NCBI RefSeq assembly: GCF_002025205.1
Contig: NZ_CP019947.1
Coordinates: 2,208,001 to 2,272,000 of the forward strand
DNA length: 64,000 bases
Direction of reading: 5' to 3'
DNA from: Pseudomonas sp. CC6-YY-74
GTDB lineage: Bacteria; Pseudomonadota; Gammaproteobacteria; Pseudomonadales; Pseudomonadaceae
Shown here: piece after piece, positions 17,811 through 28,626 of the stretch
Layout: the number at the start of each line of letters is the position of its first letter
Position numbering within the stretch: position 1 is the first letter of the stretch
The notes under the pieces: model-generated
Databases searched by the model: none
What the model was told of the DNA's origin: nothing
Seen by the model: the letters and a program-made list of their open reading frames with translations, nothing else
Translations under genes and position numbers: made by a program

Positions 17811-18758
17811 TCACCGATTTGCATGCTCCGTCTCAGGCTGGCGCAACGCCGCGGCGCGCCCTTGCAAGCCGCCGGTATGCACGAACAGCAGACGACTGCC
17901 GCGCTCAAAGTAACCGGCCTCGACGCGCTGGCGCAACGCCATTAGCGCCTTGGCGGTATACAGCGGTTCCAACACCATCCCACTGGCCGCTTCACTGGCT
18001 CGAAGAAATTCCAGCAACGCCGCATCGACCTTGGCAAAACCACCGCGACTGGCATCCAGCAACTGATAGCCGCCATCCGCTGCACTCGCCTCGTCGAGAA
18101 GCGCCCGCACGTTTTGCGCCACGCCATGATCGGCAGGCACCGCCACGGCGCCGTAGACCGGATGAGCACCAGCCTCGCCCAGCACCAGGCCCGCCAGGGT
18201 CGTTCCCGTACCCGCAGCCAGCCACCAGCCGTGATAATCCGCCCAACCGAGCACACTCAGTTGTTCCTGCGCCTGGCTCACCAAACCACTACAACCCATG
18301 GCCCCCGGCAAACCACCGCCGCCCTCAGGCACCGGATACAGGGTGCAATAACGCTCACGCCAGGGTTCCCAGAAACCTGGCTGATGGCGGGCGCGATAGC
18401 CACCATAGCCGAGCCAGTGCAGCTGCATGCCGAAGCGCTGCAGATCGCGCACGGTAGGCGTGTCCTGCGGCGTGCCGCGGAGCAAACCAACCGTGGGAAA
18501 GTCGAAGCGTTTGCCCGCAGCGGCCAGCGCGTGCAGATGGTTGGAATGTGCGCCGCCGAGACTGATCAGCCCTTCGGCACCGACCGCGCTGGCTGCTTGC
18601 AGGTAGGGCGCCAGCTTGAACCATTTGTTGCCACTGATCAGCGGATCGATCAGATCCAGGCGCAACACTGCCAGCTCGACCTCGGCTGCCGCCAGCCAAT
18701 CCAGATGCAAGGGCTCGAGCGCTACCTTGGGCGCCCAGTCGGGGTCAACGAGTGGCAA
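17811..18758 (-). CDS. ACC deaminase/D-cysteine desulfhydrase-like PLP enzyme
   Basis: 315-aa fold-type II PLP enzyme. The PLP lysine lies in SGNKWFKL (about residue 45), the SLGGAHSNHLHA motif follows, and the glycine loop AAGTGTTLAG binds the cofactor phosphate. Family members deaminate 1-aminocyclopropane-1-carboxylate or desulfhydrate D-cysteine; which applies here is not decidable by eye. Start is TTG 18758, 4 nt after the stop of the coiled-coil gene, with no ATG available downstream until well inside the fold. The two genes are thus co-transcribed. Confidence 0.82.
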   Translation of the reverse strand: MPLVDPDWAPKVALEPLHLDWLAAAEVELAVLRLDLIDPLISGNKWFKLAPYLQAASAVGAEGLISLGGAHSNHLHALAAAGKRFDFPTVGLLRGTPQDTPTVRDLQRFGMQLHWLGYGGYRARHQPGFWEPWRERYCTLYPVPEGGGGLPGAMGCSGLVSQAQEQLSVLGWADYHGWWLAAGTGTTLAGLVLGEAGAHPVYGAVAVPADHGVAQNVRALLDEASAADGGYQLLDASRGGFAKVDAALLEFLRASEAASGMVLEPLYTAKALMALRQRVEAGYFERGSRLLFVHTGGLQGRAAALRQPETEHANR

Positions 18759-18761
18759 GAC

Positions 18762-20132
18762 CTAACCGACTGTGCGCAAGCGGCTACCGGCCTTATGCCG
18801 CTCGCAGCAGTTGGAATTACCGACGGTGAAGCGGCTCGGGGTGTCGATCCGATCGATCGGGATGGCGCAACGCTGACCACTGGGCAGTGCGGCCTCGCAA
18901 CTCGGTTGCTGGTAGTGCGCCAGCCACTGGCGGTACTGCACTTCGGAAACGAAACACTTGGCCGCGGCATAGGCCATGGGATTGTCCCGATAGCTGCCGA
19001 TGTCCTGCAAGGGAATGGTCAGGTGCCCGGCGCCAGGGTGATAGACCACGAAGACCACACCGAGCATGGCCAGGCGCTCGAGAATCTGCTCGCCGCCCTG
19101 GCCGACCAGTTCGTCGTACTGACGCTTGAGCCGCTCGACCTCCTCACGCGACTGCGCGTCCTGCTCATTGCGGTAGGCGAGTTCGACATCGCGAATGGCG
19201 ACTTGCTCTTTGTATTCGGCCACCGCAGAGGCGATTTTGGCTTGCAGTTCATTCTCGAACTGCACCCGCAAAATCTCGCCCTCAGTCCGGCCATGACGCT
19301 CCAGCCCGCGCATTTTCTCGGTCATTTCCTCGCGGACCGACTGCATGCTGGCCGCCTGAACCGTCAATTGCGCCTTGAGAGTAGCGTTCAACTCTTGCTG
19401 TTGGCGCAACGCCTGGCGCAGCTCGCTCGCCTGCGCCTGAAGACTTTCGCATTGTTGTTCATTGGCCAACTTGAGCTTGGCCACTTCCTCTTCGCGTTGC
19501 TGGCTCAGGCTGCTGATGCGCAACCGCTGCTGCTTGATCAGCTGGGCGGTCTTCAGTCGGTGCTCCTGCTCCATCGTCTCGGCGACTTTATTGGCCACTT
19601 CCGCGGCAGCATCGGGTGCATACCACTTGTCTTCCGACGCCATGTGCAGGCGCTCGGGTGCAATCGCCAAGGCGCTGTCATCCTCGACCAGTAAGCCCAG
19701 GTTGTTGCGCTTGACGGCGTCACGTAGCAGCACCAGGTCATTGTGCCCAGGTGCCAGATTCGGATCCCACAGGTGCATTTGGTGCCAGGACACCGGACAC
19801 TGACTGCGGCAGGCCAGCCGAATCGGTCCGGCACCGAGGTCGGGGCCACGCCCGGCACGCTCGGACAGATGCTGCAGGGGAATATTCCAGCCCGAGTCTG
19901 GCGCGCCTTTTTCGTCAAAGTCCAGATAGAAGAACACCGCCGCACGGATCAACAGGCGCGAATTGATCGCCACATAGGCAATACGCAGCTGCTGATCGGC
20001 GAACGCCGGCATATTGACCACACCATCGAGCAAGGCCTCGAACTCGGCAAAGAACATCTGCTTGCAGATATCACCGCGCTCACTGAAGAACATCACGGCC
20101 TCAACCATCTGCGGCTTGTTCTGCATGCTCAT
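18762..20132 (-). CDS. Conserved Pseudomonas coiled-coil protein, function unknown
   Basis: 456 aa. The N-terminal globular part (1-180) has a PVSWHQMHLWDPN patch. A long heptad-rich coiled coil spans about 185-340 (repeated EELxKL/QQQ/ALRQ patterns). The C-terminal globular domain (345-456) has cysteine pairs (CEA...C, NCCERH). ATG 20132 has GAGGGG 5 nt upstream. No enzymatic motif is visible. The layout suggests a scaffold or cytoskeletal-type role, perhaps in cell organisation; that is speculation. It is translationally linked to the PLP enzyme downstream. Confidence 0.8.
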   Translation of the reverse strand: MSMQNKPQMVEAVMFFSERGDICKQMFFAEFEALLDGVVNMPAFADQQLRIAYVAINSRLLIRAAVFFYLDFDEKGAPDSGWNIPLQHLSERAGRGPDLGAGPIRLACRSQCPVSWHQMHLWDPNLAPGHNDLVLLRDAVKRNNLGLLVEDDSALAIAPERLHMASEDKWYAPDAAAEVANKVAETMEQEHRLKTAQLIKQQRLRISSLSQQREEEVAKLKLANEQQCESLQAQASELRQALRQQQELNATLKAQLTVQAASMQSVREEMTEKMRGLERHGRTEGEILRVQFENELQAKIASAVAEYKEQVAIRDVELAYRNEQDAQSREEVERLKRQYDELVGQGGEQILERLAMLGVVFVVYHPGAGHLTIPLQDIGSYRDNPMAYAAAKCFVSEVQYRQWLAHYQQPSCEAALPSGQRCAIPIDRIDTPSRFTVGNSNCCERHKAGSRLRTVG

Positions 20133-20338
20133 CGGTTCCCCTCTAGGCCAATACGCTGGAATCAGCTAACGCAGGTAACGAGCAATCACACGAACGCTCT
20201 GCTCACAACCGTTTGCCAAGCTTTCGCGAGATGCCTGACAAGCAAGAAGAAACCCACTATACAGCCGCTATTCCTATATTCAGGCAAGTCTAGGGGAAAA
20301 GCCGACACCAGCAATGTGACTGGGTTGGCAGTCGCTCG

Positions 20339-20365
20339 GCCGCCAAGCTCGAACGAGCCTGCGGC
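20339..20365. repeat. Palindromic hairpin downstream of the NTF2-like gene
   Basis: GCCGCCAAGCTCG and CGAGCCTGCGGC form a near-perfect stem around AA. It lacks a U-run on either strand. It lies in the 266-nt gap between the NTF2-like gene (ends 20399) and the coiled-coil gene start; nothing else is seen in that gap. Confidence 0.5.
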
Positions 20366-20398
20366 AGAGCAAAACTGTGATGGGTTTGGTGCAATCGG

Positions 20399-22992
<2,594 letters not shown>

Positions 22993-23061
22993 TTACAAAA
23001 TGATGATCAAAATTAACTCCGCCACTTGGCAGCCCCCCACTCATCGACCTACCCTGTAGCC

Positions 23062-24006
23062 ATGATCCGTAAACTATCGATATTGCTCGTCACCCTGTTC
23101 GTCGCTGGCTGCCTGCTGGCATTCCTGCTCTGGGCCGAACGGCGTCCCGACGCCCACTACCTGTCCGACCTGCGCAGCTCGATCAGCAGCGAGCCAGCTC
23201 CGGCGCAGGCGCGCGGCAATCTGCTGTTGATCCGCCCGCAGCTCTACCCGATGGATTACCAGAGCCCAGCCCACCTGCGCCTGAAACTCGCCGCCGCCCT
23301 GGATAACGCTCGCGACGCCGGCCTGCTCGGCCCCGACACCCTGGTGGTACTGCCCGAGCATATCGGCACCTGGTTGCTGGCACGCGGCGAGAAAGTCGAG
23401 TTCTACCAGGCCCGCAGTCGCCAGGAAGTGCGCGACTGGCTGCTGCTCGGTAACCCGCTGTTGGCCATCAAGGCGCTGCTGTTGAATCTGGATGCCGAGC
23501 GCCTGGACGAAGCCCTACTGCGGATGAAAGCCGAGCAGATGGCCGATGACTACCAGCAACTGTTCGCCGGTCTCGCCCGCGAGTACCAGGTTACCCTGCT
23601 GGCCGGCTCGATCCTGCTGCCCGAGCCGCGCGTGGAAGACGGCCGACTGCGCAGCGGCGAAGGTCCGCTGCGCAACCTCAGCCTGGTGTTTTCCCCACAA
23701 GGCACGATCCAGGGCAGCCCCCACCTTGAGCCCTGGCCTTGGCGAGCCGACGCCACTGCGGCGCAACGCCTCAGCGTCGGCGCCGTGCATTACCGGGTCG
23801 AGCGCGACTGGCGCCCCGGCTATCCGCAGAGCACTGTGCACCTGGTCGACGGCGACATGAGCAGCCCAGCGCTGTTCCTGCGCGGCAAGCTGGACTGGCC
23901 GATTGGCGGGGCCTCGCGGAACATCCTGCTGATCCCCCGCGAGGTCGAGCAAGCCAGTCCGGCGCCAGGCAGTCATCTGTTGAACATCTGGATAGCCCAC
24001 GAGTGA
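23062..24006 (+). CDS. Membrane-anchored nitrilase-superfamily-like protein lacking obvious catalytic Lys/Cys
   Basis: 314 aa with an N-terminal signal/anchor at about 4-27. The nitrilase fold is recognisable from TLVVLPEHIGTW (the Glu position), LAREYQVTLLAGSILLPEP and LRNLSLVFSPQGTI. The segment where the catalytic Lys is expected reads QGSPHLEPWP, and the expected Cys region reads HLVDGDMSSPAL with no Cys. It may be a non-catalytic relative or have altered chemistry. ATG 23062 is preferred over 23026 because it directly precedes the signal sequence. The AraC gene starts inside its stop codon. Confidence 0.75.
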   Translation: MIRKLSILLVTLFVAGCLLAFLLWAERRPDAHYLSDLRSSISSEPAPAQARGNLLLIRPQLYPMDYQSPAHLRLKLAAALDNARDAGLLGPDTLVVLPEHIGTWLLARGEKVEFYQARSRQEVRDWLLLGNPLLAIKALLLNLDAERLDEALLRMKAEQMADDYQQLFAGLAREYQVTLLAGSILLPEPRVEDGRLRSGEGPLRNLSLVFSPQGTIQGSPHLEPWPWRADATAAQRLSVGAVHYRVERDWRPGYPQSTVHLVDGDMSSPALFLRGKLDWPIGGASRNILLIPREVEQASPAPGSHLLNIWIAHE

Positions 24007-25040
24007 AACCGCAGCGAGTTCGCCTCGGCGACCTCTCGGTCGGCTTCATCCACAGTCTGGACGATGCCGTGCGCCAGCTTGGCCGGGATCCACAACCACT
24101 GCTCGACAACTATGGCCTCGACCCGGCCAGACTGGCCGAGCCCAGGGCGCGCCTGTCAATTCCGCGCTACATGCGCCTGGGTCATGCGGCCATTCAACTG
24201 ACCGGCGAACCCGGCCTCGGCTTGCTGATGGGCCAACTGAGCCGCCTCAGCCAGGTGGGCTTGGCCGGCGTCACCGCAGCCCAGGCACCAACCGTGCGTG
24301 AAGCAGCCCGGGCGCTGATCCGCTTCGAGCCACTGTATGCGTCCAATTATCGCGGTCAGTCCAGCCTCCACGAAGACGCCCAGGGGGCCTGGCTGCGCTT
24401 CTATTCGATCAGCCCGTACAACGCCTACAACCGCTTCGTCATCGACTCGGTGCTGGCCGGCTGGGCCCAGCAACTGGGCAGCCTGGCCAATCAGCGCCTG
24501 CTCGTGGAAAAAGTTCAGATCGAGTTTCCCGCACCCAGTTACAGCGCGCAGTACAGCGAGCTGTTCGACTGTCCGGTGGAGTTTGCTGGCGAGCACAACC
24601 AACTGCGCCTGCAGCAGGCCACGCTCAACCTGCGCAATTCCGAGCACTGCCCGAGTACCTGGCACCAGTTGCTGGCAATCTGTGAACGCGAACTTGAGCA
24701 CCTGACCCGCACCCGCAGCCTGCGCGAGCGCATCACCCGCATGCTCGGACCGCTGCTGCACGGACGCGAGCCCGACCTGCAGGAAGTCGCCGCGAATCTG
24801 CAACTGCCAACCTGGACCCTGCGGCGCAAGCTGGCCGAGGAAGGCACGCAATTTCGCACCATCCTCAACGAAACCCGCCGCGACCTGGCCATGGCCTATA
24901 TCCGCGACACCGAACTGGCCTTCGGCGAAATCGCCTACCTACTCGGTTTCGCCTCGGCCGAGGCTTTCCAGCGCGCCTTCAAACGCTGGAACCAGCAGAC
25001 CCCGGGCGAATTCCGCCGCGCCCAACGCCAGGCCGGTTAA
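24003..25040 (+). CDS. AraC family transcriptional regulator (Arabinose_bd type)
   Basis: 345 aa. The N-terminal ligand-binding domain has the RLSIPRYMRLGHAAIQLTGEPGLGLLMG signature of OruR/ArgR-like AraC proteins. The C-terminal double HTH runs from about 245 to 340 (LQEVAANLQLPTWTLRRKL, then IAYLLGFASAEAFQRAFKRW). The start is GTG 24003, overlapping the TGA of the upstream gene (GTGA), so the two are translationally coupled. A target is not evident. Confidence 0.87.
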   Translation: MKPQRVRLGDLSVGFIHSLDDAVRQLGRDPQPLLDNYGLDPARLAEPRARLSIPRYMRLGHAAIQLTGEPGLGLLMGQLSRLSQVGLAGVTAAQAPTVREAARALIRFEPLYASNYRGQSSLHEDAQGAWLRFYSISPYNAYNRFVIDSVLAGWAQQLGSLANQRLLVEKVQIEFPAPSYSAQYSELFDCPVEFAGEHNQLRLQQATLNLRNSEHCPSTWHQLLAICERELEHLTRTRSLRERITRMLGPLLHGREPDLQEVAANLQLPTWTLRRKLAEEGTQFRTILNETRRDLAMAYIRDTELAFGEIAYLLGFASAEAFQRAFKRWNQQTPGEFRRAQRQAG

Positions 25041-25063
25041 CCGCCTGTGACAGGCGACTGGGA

Positions 25064-25150
25064 TTAAATCTCGGTGGCGTCTTCAACCGGTTCGGCGTCG
25101 TCCTGGTCAAAGGCGCGAGACTCGAGCAGCTCTTCTTGATAGTCATCCAT
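25064..25150 (-). CDS. 28-residue acidic small protein
   Basis: ATG at 25150-25148, TAA at 25066-25064. The peptide begins MDDYQEELLES and has about 12 Asp/Glu in 28 residues and no hydrophobic segment. A strong GGGAGG lies 8 nt upstream of the ATG. Its 5' leader contains a stable bulged hairpin (25165-25204) and a Pho-box-like repeat (25217-25234). I recall similar short MDDYQEELLE peptides in other pseudomonads. Function is unknown. Confidence 0.72.
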   Translation of the reverse strand: MDDYQEELLESRAFDQDDAEPVEDATEI

Positions 25151-25164
25151 TGGTGGTTCCTCCC

Positions 25165-25204
25165 GCTTGATGCTTTGGCCGATAAAGGCACAGGCCAATC
25201 AAGC
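25165..25204 (-). promoter_or_regulatory. Leader hairpin abutting the Shine-Dalgarno of the 28-aa gene
   Basis: On the leftward RNA GCUUGA-UUGGCC pairs with GGCCAA-(AGCA bulge)-UCAAGC, 12 bp with a 12-nt loop. The 3' arm ends directly at GGGAGG. This geometry could modulate ribosome access. Confidence 0.6.
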
Positions 25205-25216
25205 TAAAGAGGAAAG

Positions 25217-25234
25217 ATGAAGACAAGATGACAG
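25217..25234 (-). promoter_or_regulatory. Weak Pho-box-like direct repeat
   Basis: On the - strand, CTGTCAT-CTTG-TCTTCAT, with the PhoB half-site spacing. The first half matches 7/7 and the second 4/7. A TAGCTT hexamer lies 10 nt downstream, which is the position of a -10 in Pho promoters. Low confidence. Confidence 0.35.
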
Positions 25235-25249
25235 TTGGTCGCAGGCAAT

Positions 25250-25280
25250 AAAAAAAACGGGAGCCCAATCGGGCTCCCGT
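25250..25280 (-). terminator. Strong leftward intrinsic terminator with no annotated gene feeding it
   Basis: ACGGGAGCCC (25257-25266), loop AATC, GGGCTCCCGT (25271-25280), followed on the - strand by a run of eight U. It terminates only leftward transcripts. The nearest genes to the right are rightward, so a leftward transcript must begin between 25281 and the acpT-like gene or antisense to it. Confidence 0.9.
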
Positions 25281-25474
25281 GCTCATTCTCAGAGAAAAGT
25301 CGCACCCGGCCCACGCCGCGCGCAACAACAACCTCACCAGCGCTGCCGAAGCAACGCAGCCGCCAGTCTGACAAAGATCCACGTAGCCATGGGTGTAGCT
25401 TTGTTGTCGCCGTGCAAAGAAATGTAACCCGCATGCCGCTGGCAGGCCGCCACGGCAACCGGCAGAATGCCGGC
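25281..25474 (-). ncRNA. Candidate small RNA ending at 25250
   Basis: Existence is inferred from the orphan terminator only. The leftward strand also has a short open frame ATG 25390 to TGA 25334 (MATWIFVRLAAALLRQRW, 18 residues), so it could encode a hydrophobic micropeptide. I see no convincing sigma-70 hexamers, so the 5' end is undefined. Confidence 0.3.
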
Positions 25475-26185
25475 ATGAGCGACCTCTACTTGCCCCCCTG
25501 CTGCACCACGCTGAGCGATCACTGGCCTCTGCCCCGGGCGCTGCCCGGCGTACAGCTGATCAGTACGCGCTTCGATCCCGCGCGGCTCGACGCCGGCGAC
25601 TTCGACCGCAGCGGCATCGCGGCCGTCAACGGCGTGGCCAAACGCCAGGCCGAATACCTCGCCGGCCGCCTGTGCGCACGCGAAGCCCTGCGCCGGGTGA
25701 CCGGCATAGCCGCGGTGCCGGCGGTCGGCGCCGACCGCGCGCCACAGTGGCCCGCCGAGATTAGCGGCTCGATCACCCACGGCAGCGGTTGGGCCGCCGC
25801 CATGGTTGCGCACGCCAGCGCCTGGCGCGGCCTGGGCCTGGATGTGGAGCGCAGGCTGGCGCCGGCACGCGCCGAACGCCTGGCCGGAGAAATCCTCACC
25901 CCCGGCGAATTGCAGCAGTTGCAGGGCCTGACCCCCGAGCAGCGCGCAGAACGCATCAGCCTGACCTTCTCGTTCAAGGAAAGCCTGTTCAAGGCGCTCT
26001 ACCCCTTGGTCTTACAGCGTTTCTACTTCCAGGACGCCGAGCTGCTGAGTTGCCACGCCGACGGCAGCGCGCGACTGCGCCTGCTGATCGAGCTGAGCGG
26101 CGACTGGCCGGCGGGCAGCGAACTGGATGGCCAGTTCGTCGAGTTCGACGGTTATCTGCTCAGTCTGGTTGCCATCCCCGCCTGA
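25475..26185 (+). CDS. 4'-phosphopantetheinyl transferase, Sfp/EntD type
   Basis: 236 aa; transfers the phosphopantetheine arm of CoA to carrier proteins. Motifs: GSITHGSGWAAA near residue 94, GLGLDVE near 114 (Mg-binding Asp and Glu) and FSFKESLFKALYP near 165. Similar to the single PPTase of Pseudomonas (PcpS), which serves both fatty acid and siderophore carriers. ATG 25475 begins MSDLYLPP; the longer frame has no supporting RBS. The RBS here is also weak. Confidence 0.88.
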   Translation: MSDLYLPPCCTTLSDHWPLPRALPGVQLISTRFDPARLDAGDFDRSGIAAVNGVAKRQAEYLAGRLCAREALRRVTGIAAVPAVGADRAPQWPAEISGSITHGSGWAAAMVAHASAWRGLGLDVERRLAPARAERLAGEILTPGELQQLQGLTPEQRAERISLTFSFKESLFKALYPLVLQRFYFQDAELLSCHADGSARLRLLIELSGDWPAGSELDGQFVEFDGYLLSLVAIPA

Positions 26186-26257
26186 TCCCTTGCAGAGCCC
26201 GGCCCAATCCGCCGGGCAAATCCGATAAACTCCAGCCATTGCCGCCAGGAGTGCCCC

Positions 26258-27547
26258 ATGCGCAAAGAACTCAATCAAGGCCTGATCGACTTTCTCAAGG
26301 CCTCGCCCACCCCCTTTCATGCCACCGCGAGCCTGGCCCAGCGCCTGGAAGCTGCCGGCTACCTGCACCTCGACGAACGAGAGCCCTGGCATACCGAAGC
26401 CGGCGGGCGTTATTACGTCACCCGCAACGACTCCTCGCTGATCGCCTTCAAGCTGGGCCAGCGCTCACCGCTGGAAGGCGGTATTCGCCTGGTTGGCGCC
26501 CACACCGACAGCCCCTGCCTGCGGGTCAAGCCGCAGCCGGAACTGCAGCGCCAGGGCTTCTTCCAGCTCGGCGTGGAAATCTACGGCGGCGCATTGCTCG
26601 CGCCCTGGTTTGACCGCGACCTGTCCCTGGCCGGACGGGTGACCTACCGGCGTGACGGCAAGGTGGAAAGCCAGCTGATCGATTTCCAACTGCCGATCGC
26701 GGTGATCCCCAATCTGGCCATCCACCTCAACCGCGAGGCCAATCAGGGCTGGGCGATCAACCCGCAGAACGAACTGCCGCCGATTCTGGCCCAGCTCGCC
26801 GGCAGCGAGGCGGCGGACTTCCGCGCCTTGCTCACCGAGCAACTGGCGCGCGAGCACGACTTCAGTGCCGATGCGGTGCTCGACTTCGAGCTGAGCTTCT
26901 ACGACACCCAGAGCGCCGCGGTGATCGGCCTGAACGGCGACTTCATCGCCGGTGCGCGCCTGGATAACCTGCTGTCCTGCTACGCCGGCCTGCAAGCCCT
27001 GCTTGCCGCCCCGGAACAAGAAAGCTGCGTGCTGGTGTGTACCGACCATGAAGAGGTCGGTTCCAGCTCGGCCTGCGGCGCCGACGGGCCGATGCTCGAA
27101 CAGGTGCTGCGCCGCGTACTGCCGGAGGGCGACGGTTTCGTGCGCAGCCTCCAACGCTCGCTGCTGGTCTCCGCCGACAATGCCCACGCGGTGCACCCCA
27201 ACTACCCGGACAAGCACGACGACAACCACGGCCCCAAGCTCAACGCCGGCCCGGTGATCAAGATCAACAGCAACCAGCGCTACGCCACCAGCAGCGAAAC
27301 CGCCGGTTTCTTCCGCCATCTGTGCCTGGAAAACGAAGTGCCGGTGCAAAGCTTCGTGACCCGCAGCGATATGGGCTGCGGCTCGACCATCGGCCCGATC
27401 ACAGCCAGCCAGCTGGGCGTGCGCACCGTGGATATCGGCCTGCCGACCTTCGCCATGCACTCGATCCGCGAACTGGCCGGCAGCCACGACCTGGCGCACC
27501 TGGTCAAGGTGCTGACGGCCTTCTACGCCAGCGCCGAGCTGCCCTGA
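26258..27547 (+). CDS. apeB: M18 family aminopeptidase
   Basis: 429-aa cytosolic zinc metallopeptidase of the aspartyl-aminopeptidase family. Metal-site motifs are [13 protein letters not shown] near 80, the [10 protein letters not shown] region near 240, [17 protein letters not shown] near 270, [17 protein letters not shown] near 310 and the last His in FAMHSIREL near 405. Length matches ApeB. ATG 26258 lies 7 nt after AGGAG. It is followed 32 nt later by the convergent GlxA-like gene. Confidence 0.93.
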   Translation: MRKELNQGLIDFLKASPTPFHATASLAQRLEAAGYLHLDEREPWHTEAGGRYYVTRNDSSLIAFKLGQRSPLEGGIRLVGAHTDSPCLRVKPQPELQRQGFFQLGVEIYGGALLAPWFDRDLSLAGRVTYRRDGKVESQLIDFQLPIAVIPNLAIHLNREANQGWAINPQNELPPILAQLAGSEAADFRALLTEQLAREHDFSADAVLDFELSFYDTQSAAVIGLNGDFIAGARLDNLLSCYAGLQALLAAPEQESCVLVCTDHEEVGSSSACGADGPMLEQVLRRVLPEGDGFVRSLQRSLLVSADNAHAVHPNYPDKHDDNHGPKLNAGPVIKINSNQRYATSSETAGFFRHLCLENEVPVQSFVTRSDMGCGSTIGPITASQLGVRTVDIGLPTFAMHSIRELAGSHDLAHLVKVLTAFYASAELP

Positions 27548-27553
27548 ACACTG

Positions 27554-27583
27554 CTAGCAGGCTGTTGCAAAACTACCTGCTAG
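27554..27583. terminator. Hairpin between convergent apeB and AraC genes
   Basis: CTAGCAGG (27554-27561) and CCTGCTAG (27576-27583) flank a TTGCAAAA-containing loop. The right arm overlaps the AraC stop. 'aGCAGGCTGTTGcAAAaCT' is a widespread Pseudomonas intergenic motif and probably serves both convergent genes. Confidence 0.6.
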
Positions 27584-28542
27584 TGCTTGAACTGCTGCCG
27601 GTAGGCCGCCGGGGTCATCCCGGTGACCTGTTTGAAGGTCCGGCGGAAACTGGATTCGTCGCTGTAGCCCAGTGCATCGCTGATGCGGCTGATCGACTCG
27701 CTCGTCACGATCAGCCGCTCCCCAGCCTGATTGAGCTTTATCAGGCGCACCTGATCCGACACCGCATTGCCCGTCAGCGTCTGGACTTTGCGCGCCAGCG
27801 TACGCGCGGAAACCGCGAGTTCGTCGGCGAGGCGCTGCACGCTCAGTTGCTGCACCGGCAAGCGCTCCACCAACAGGTGCAATCGGCGTAACAAGGGGTC
27901 GGCGTTCTCCATCAAATCGATGCGGCGCAACACCGAGGTGGCCGGTTCGGGCCGTGGCAACACCATCAGCCTGGCGATATCGCGATAGATCGCCTCGCCC
28001 ATCTGCTGCTCTATCAGCGCTCGGGCAATCGGCAAGTAACCGCTGACGCCGGATGCCGTCATGCTCAGGCGATTGCCGACCTGGCTCCGCTCGAATTGCC
28101 AATCCACCTTGGGAAAGCACGTTTGCAGGCTCGGCGCCAGCCACCAGGTGGCAGTCGCCGGCTCGCCATTCAAACGCCCGCTCTGCGCCAGCAGGCATAC
28201 GCCGGTGCAGTAGCTCCACAGTTGTGTCGTGCGCGGTAACTGAGCCAGGGCGCGAATCAAGCCGCTATTGGTTTCCAGCGCCCGGACGATCGCCGCCTGC
28301 GAATCCGCCCAGAGCCCGGGGATCAGCACCGCTGTACAAGCCGCCTCCGTCAGGCTGCTTTCCGGCTGCAAGCGCATGCCCTGGGCGCAATCCACCGGCT
28401 GGCTATCCAGCCCCACCCAGCACAGCTGAAAACGCGGCTGGCCAACACGCCGATTGGCGGCCACCAGCAGGTCGGCGAAGGCGAACAGGCCCGCGGGCAT
28501 GCAACCGGGATACAGCAACAGACCGACTTTCTGAATAGGCAT
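27580..28542 (-). CDS. GlxA-type AraC regulator with DJ-1/PfpI-like sensor domain
   Basis: 320 aa. The N-terminal DJ-1/class I amidotransferase-like domain (1-170) has VGLLLYPGCMPAGL and, at the nucleophile elbow, LWSYCTGVCLLAQSG. The C-terminal AraC HTH domain runs from about 220 to 318 (LADELAVSARTLARKVQ; ISDALGYSDESSFRRTFKQVTG). Relatives sense quaternary amines or other metabolites. It is divergent from the MBL-fold gene, which is its most likely target. Confidence 0.87.
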   Translation of the reverse strand: MPIQKVGLLLYPGCMPAGLFAFADLLVAANRRVGQPRFQLCWVGLDSQPVDCAQGMRLQPESSLTEAACTAVLIPGLWADSQAAIVRALETNSGLIRALAQLPRTTQLWSYCTGVCLLAQSGRLNGEPATATWWLAPSLQTCFPKVDWQFERSQVGNRLSMTASGVSGYLPIARALIEQQMGEAIYRDIARLMVLPRPEPATSVLRRIDLMENADPLLRRLHLLVERLPVQQLSVQRLADELAVSARTLARKVQTLTGNAVSDQVRLIKLNQAGERLIVTSESISRISDALGYSDESSFRRTFKQVTGMTPAAYRQQFKH

Positions 28543-28626
28543 GAAATGTCCGCTTTATGGCAATCCTCGCCATCTTTATCTCGCGCCGCGATTTTTACAA
28601 TGACAACTCCTATGCCGGAGTTCGCC

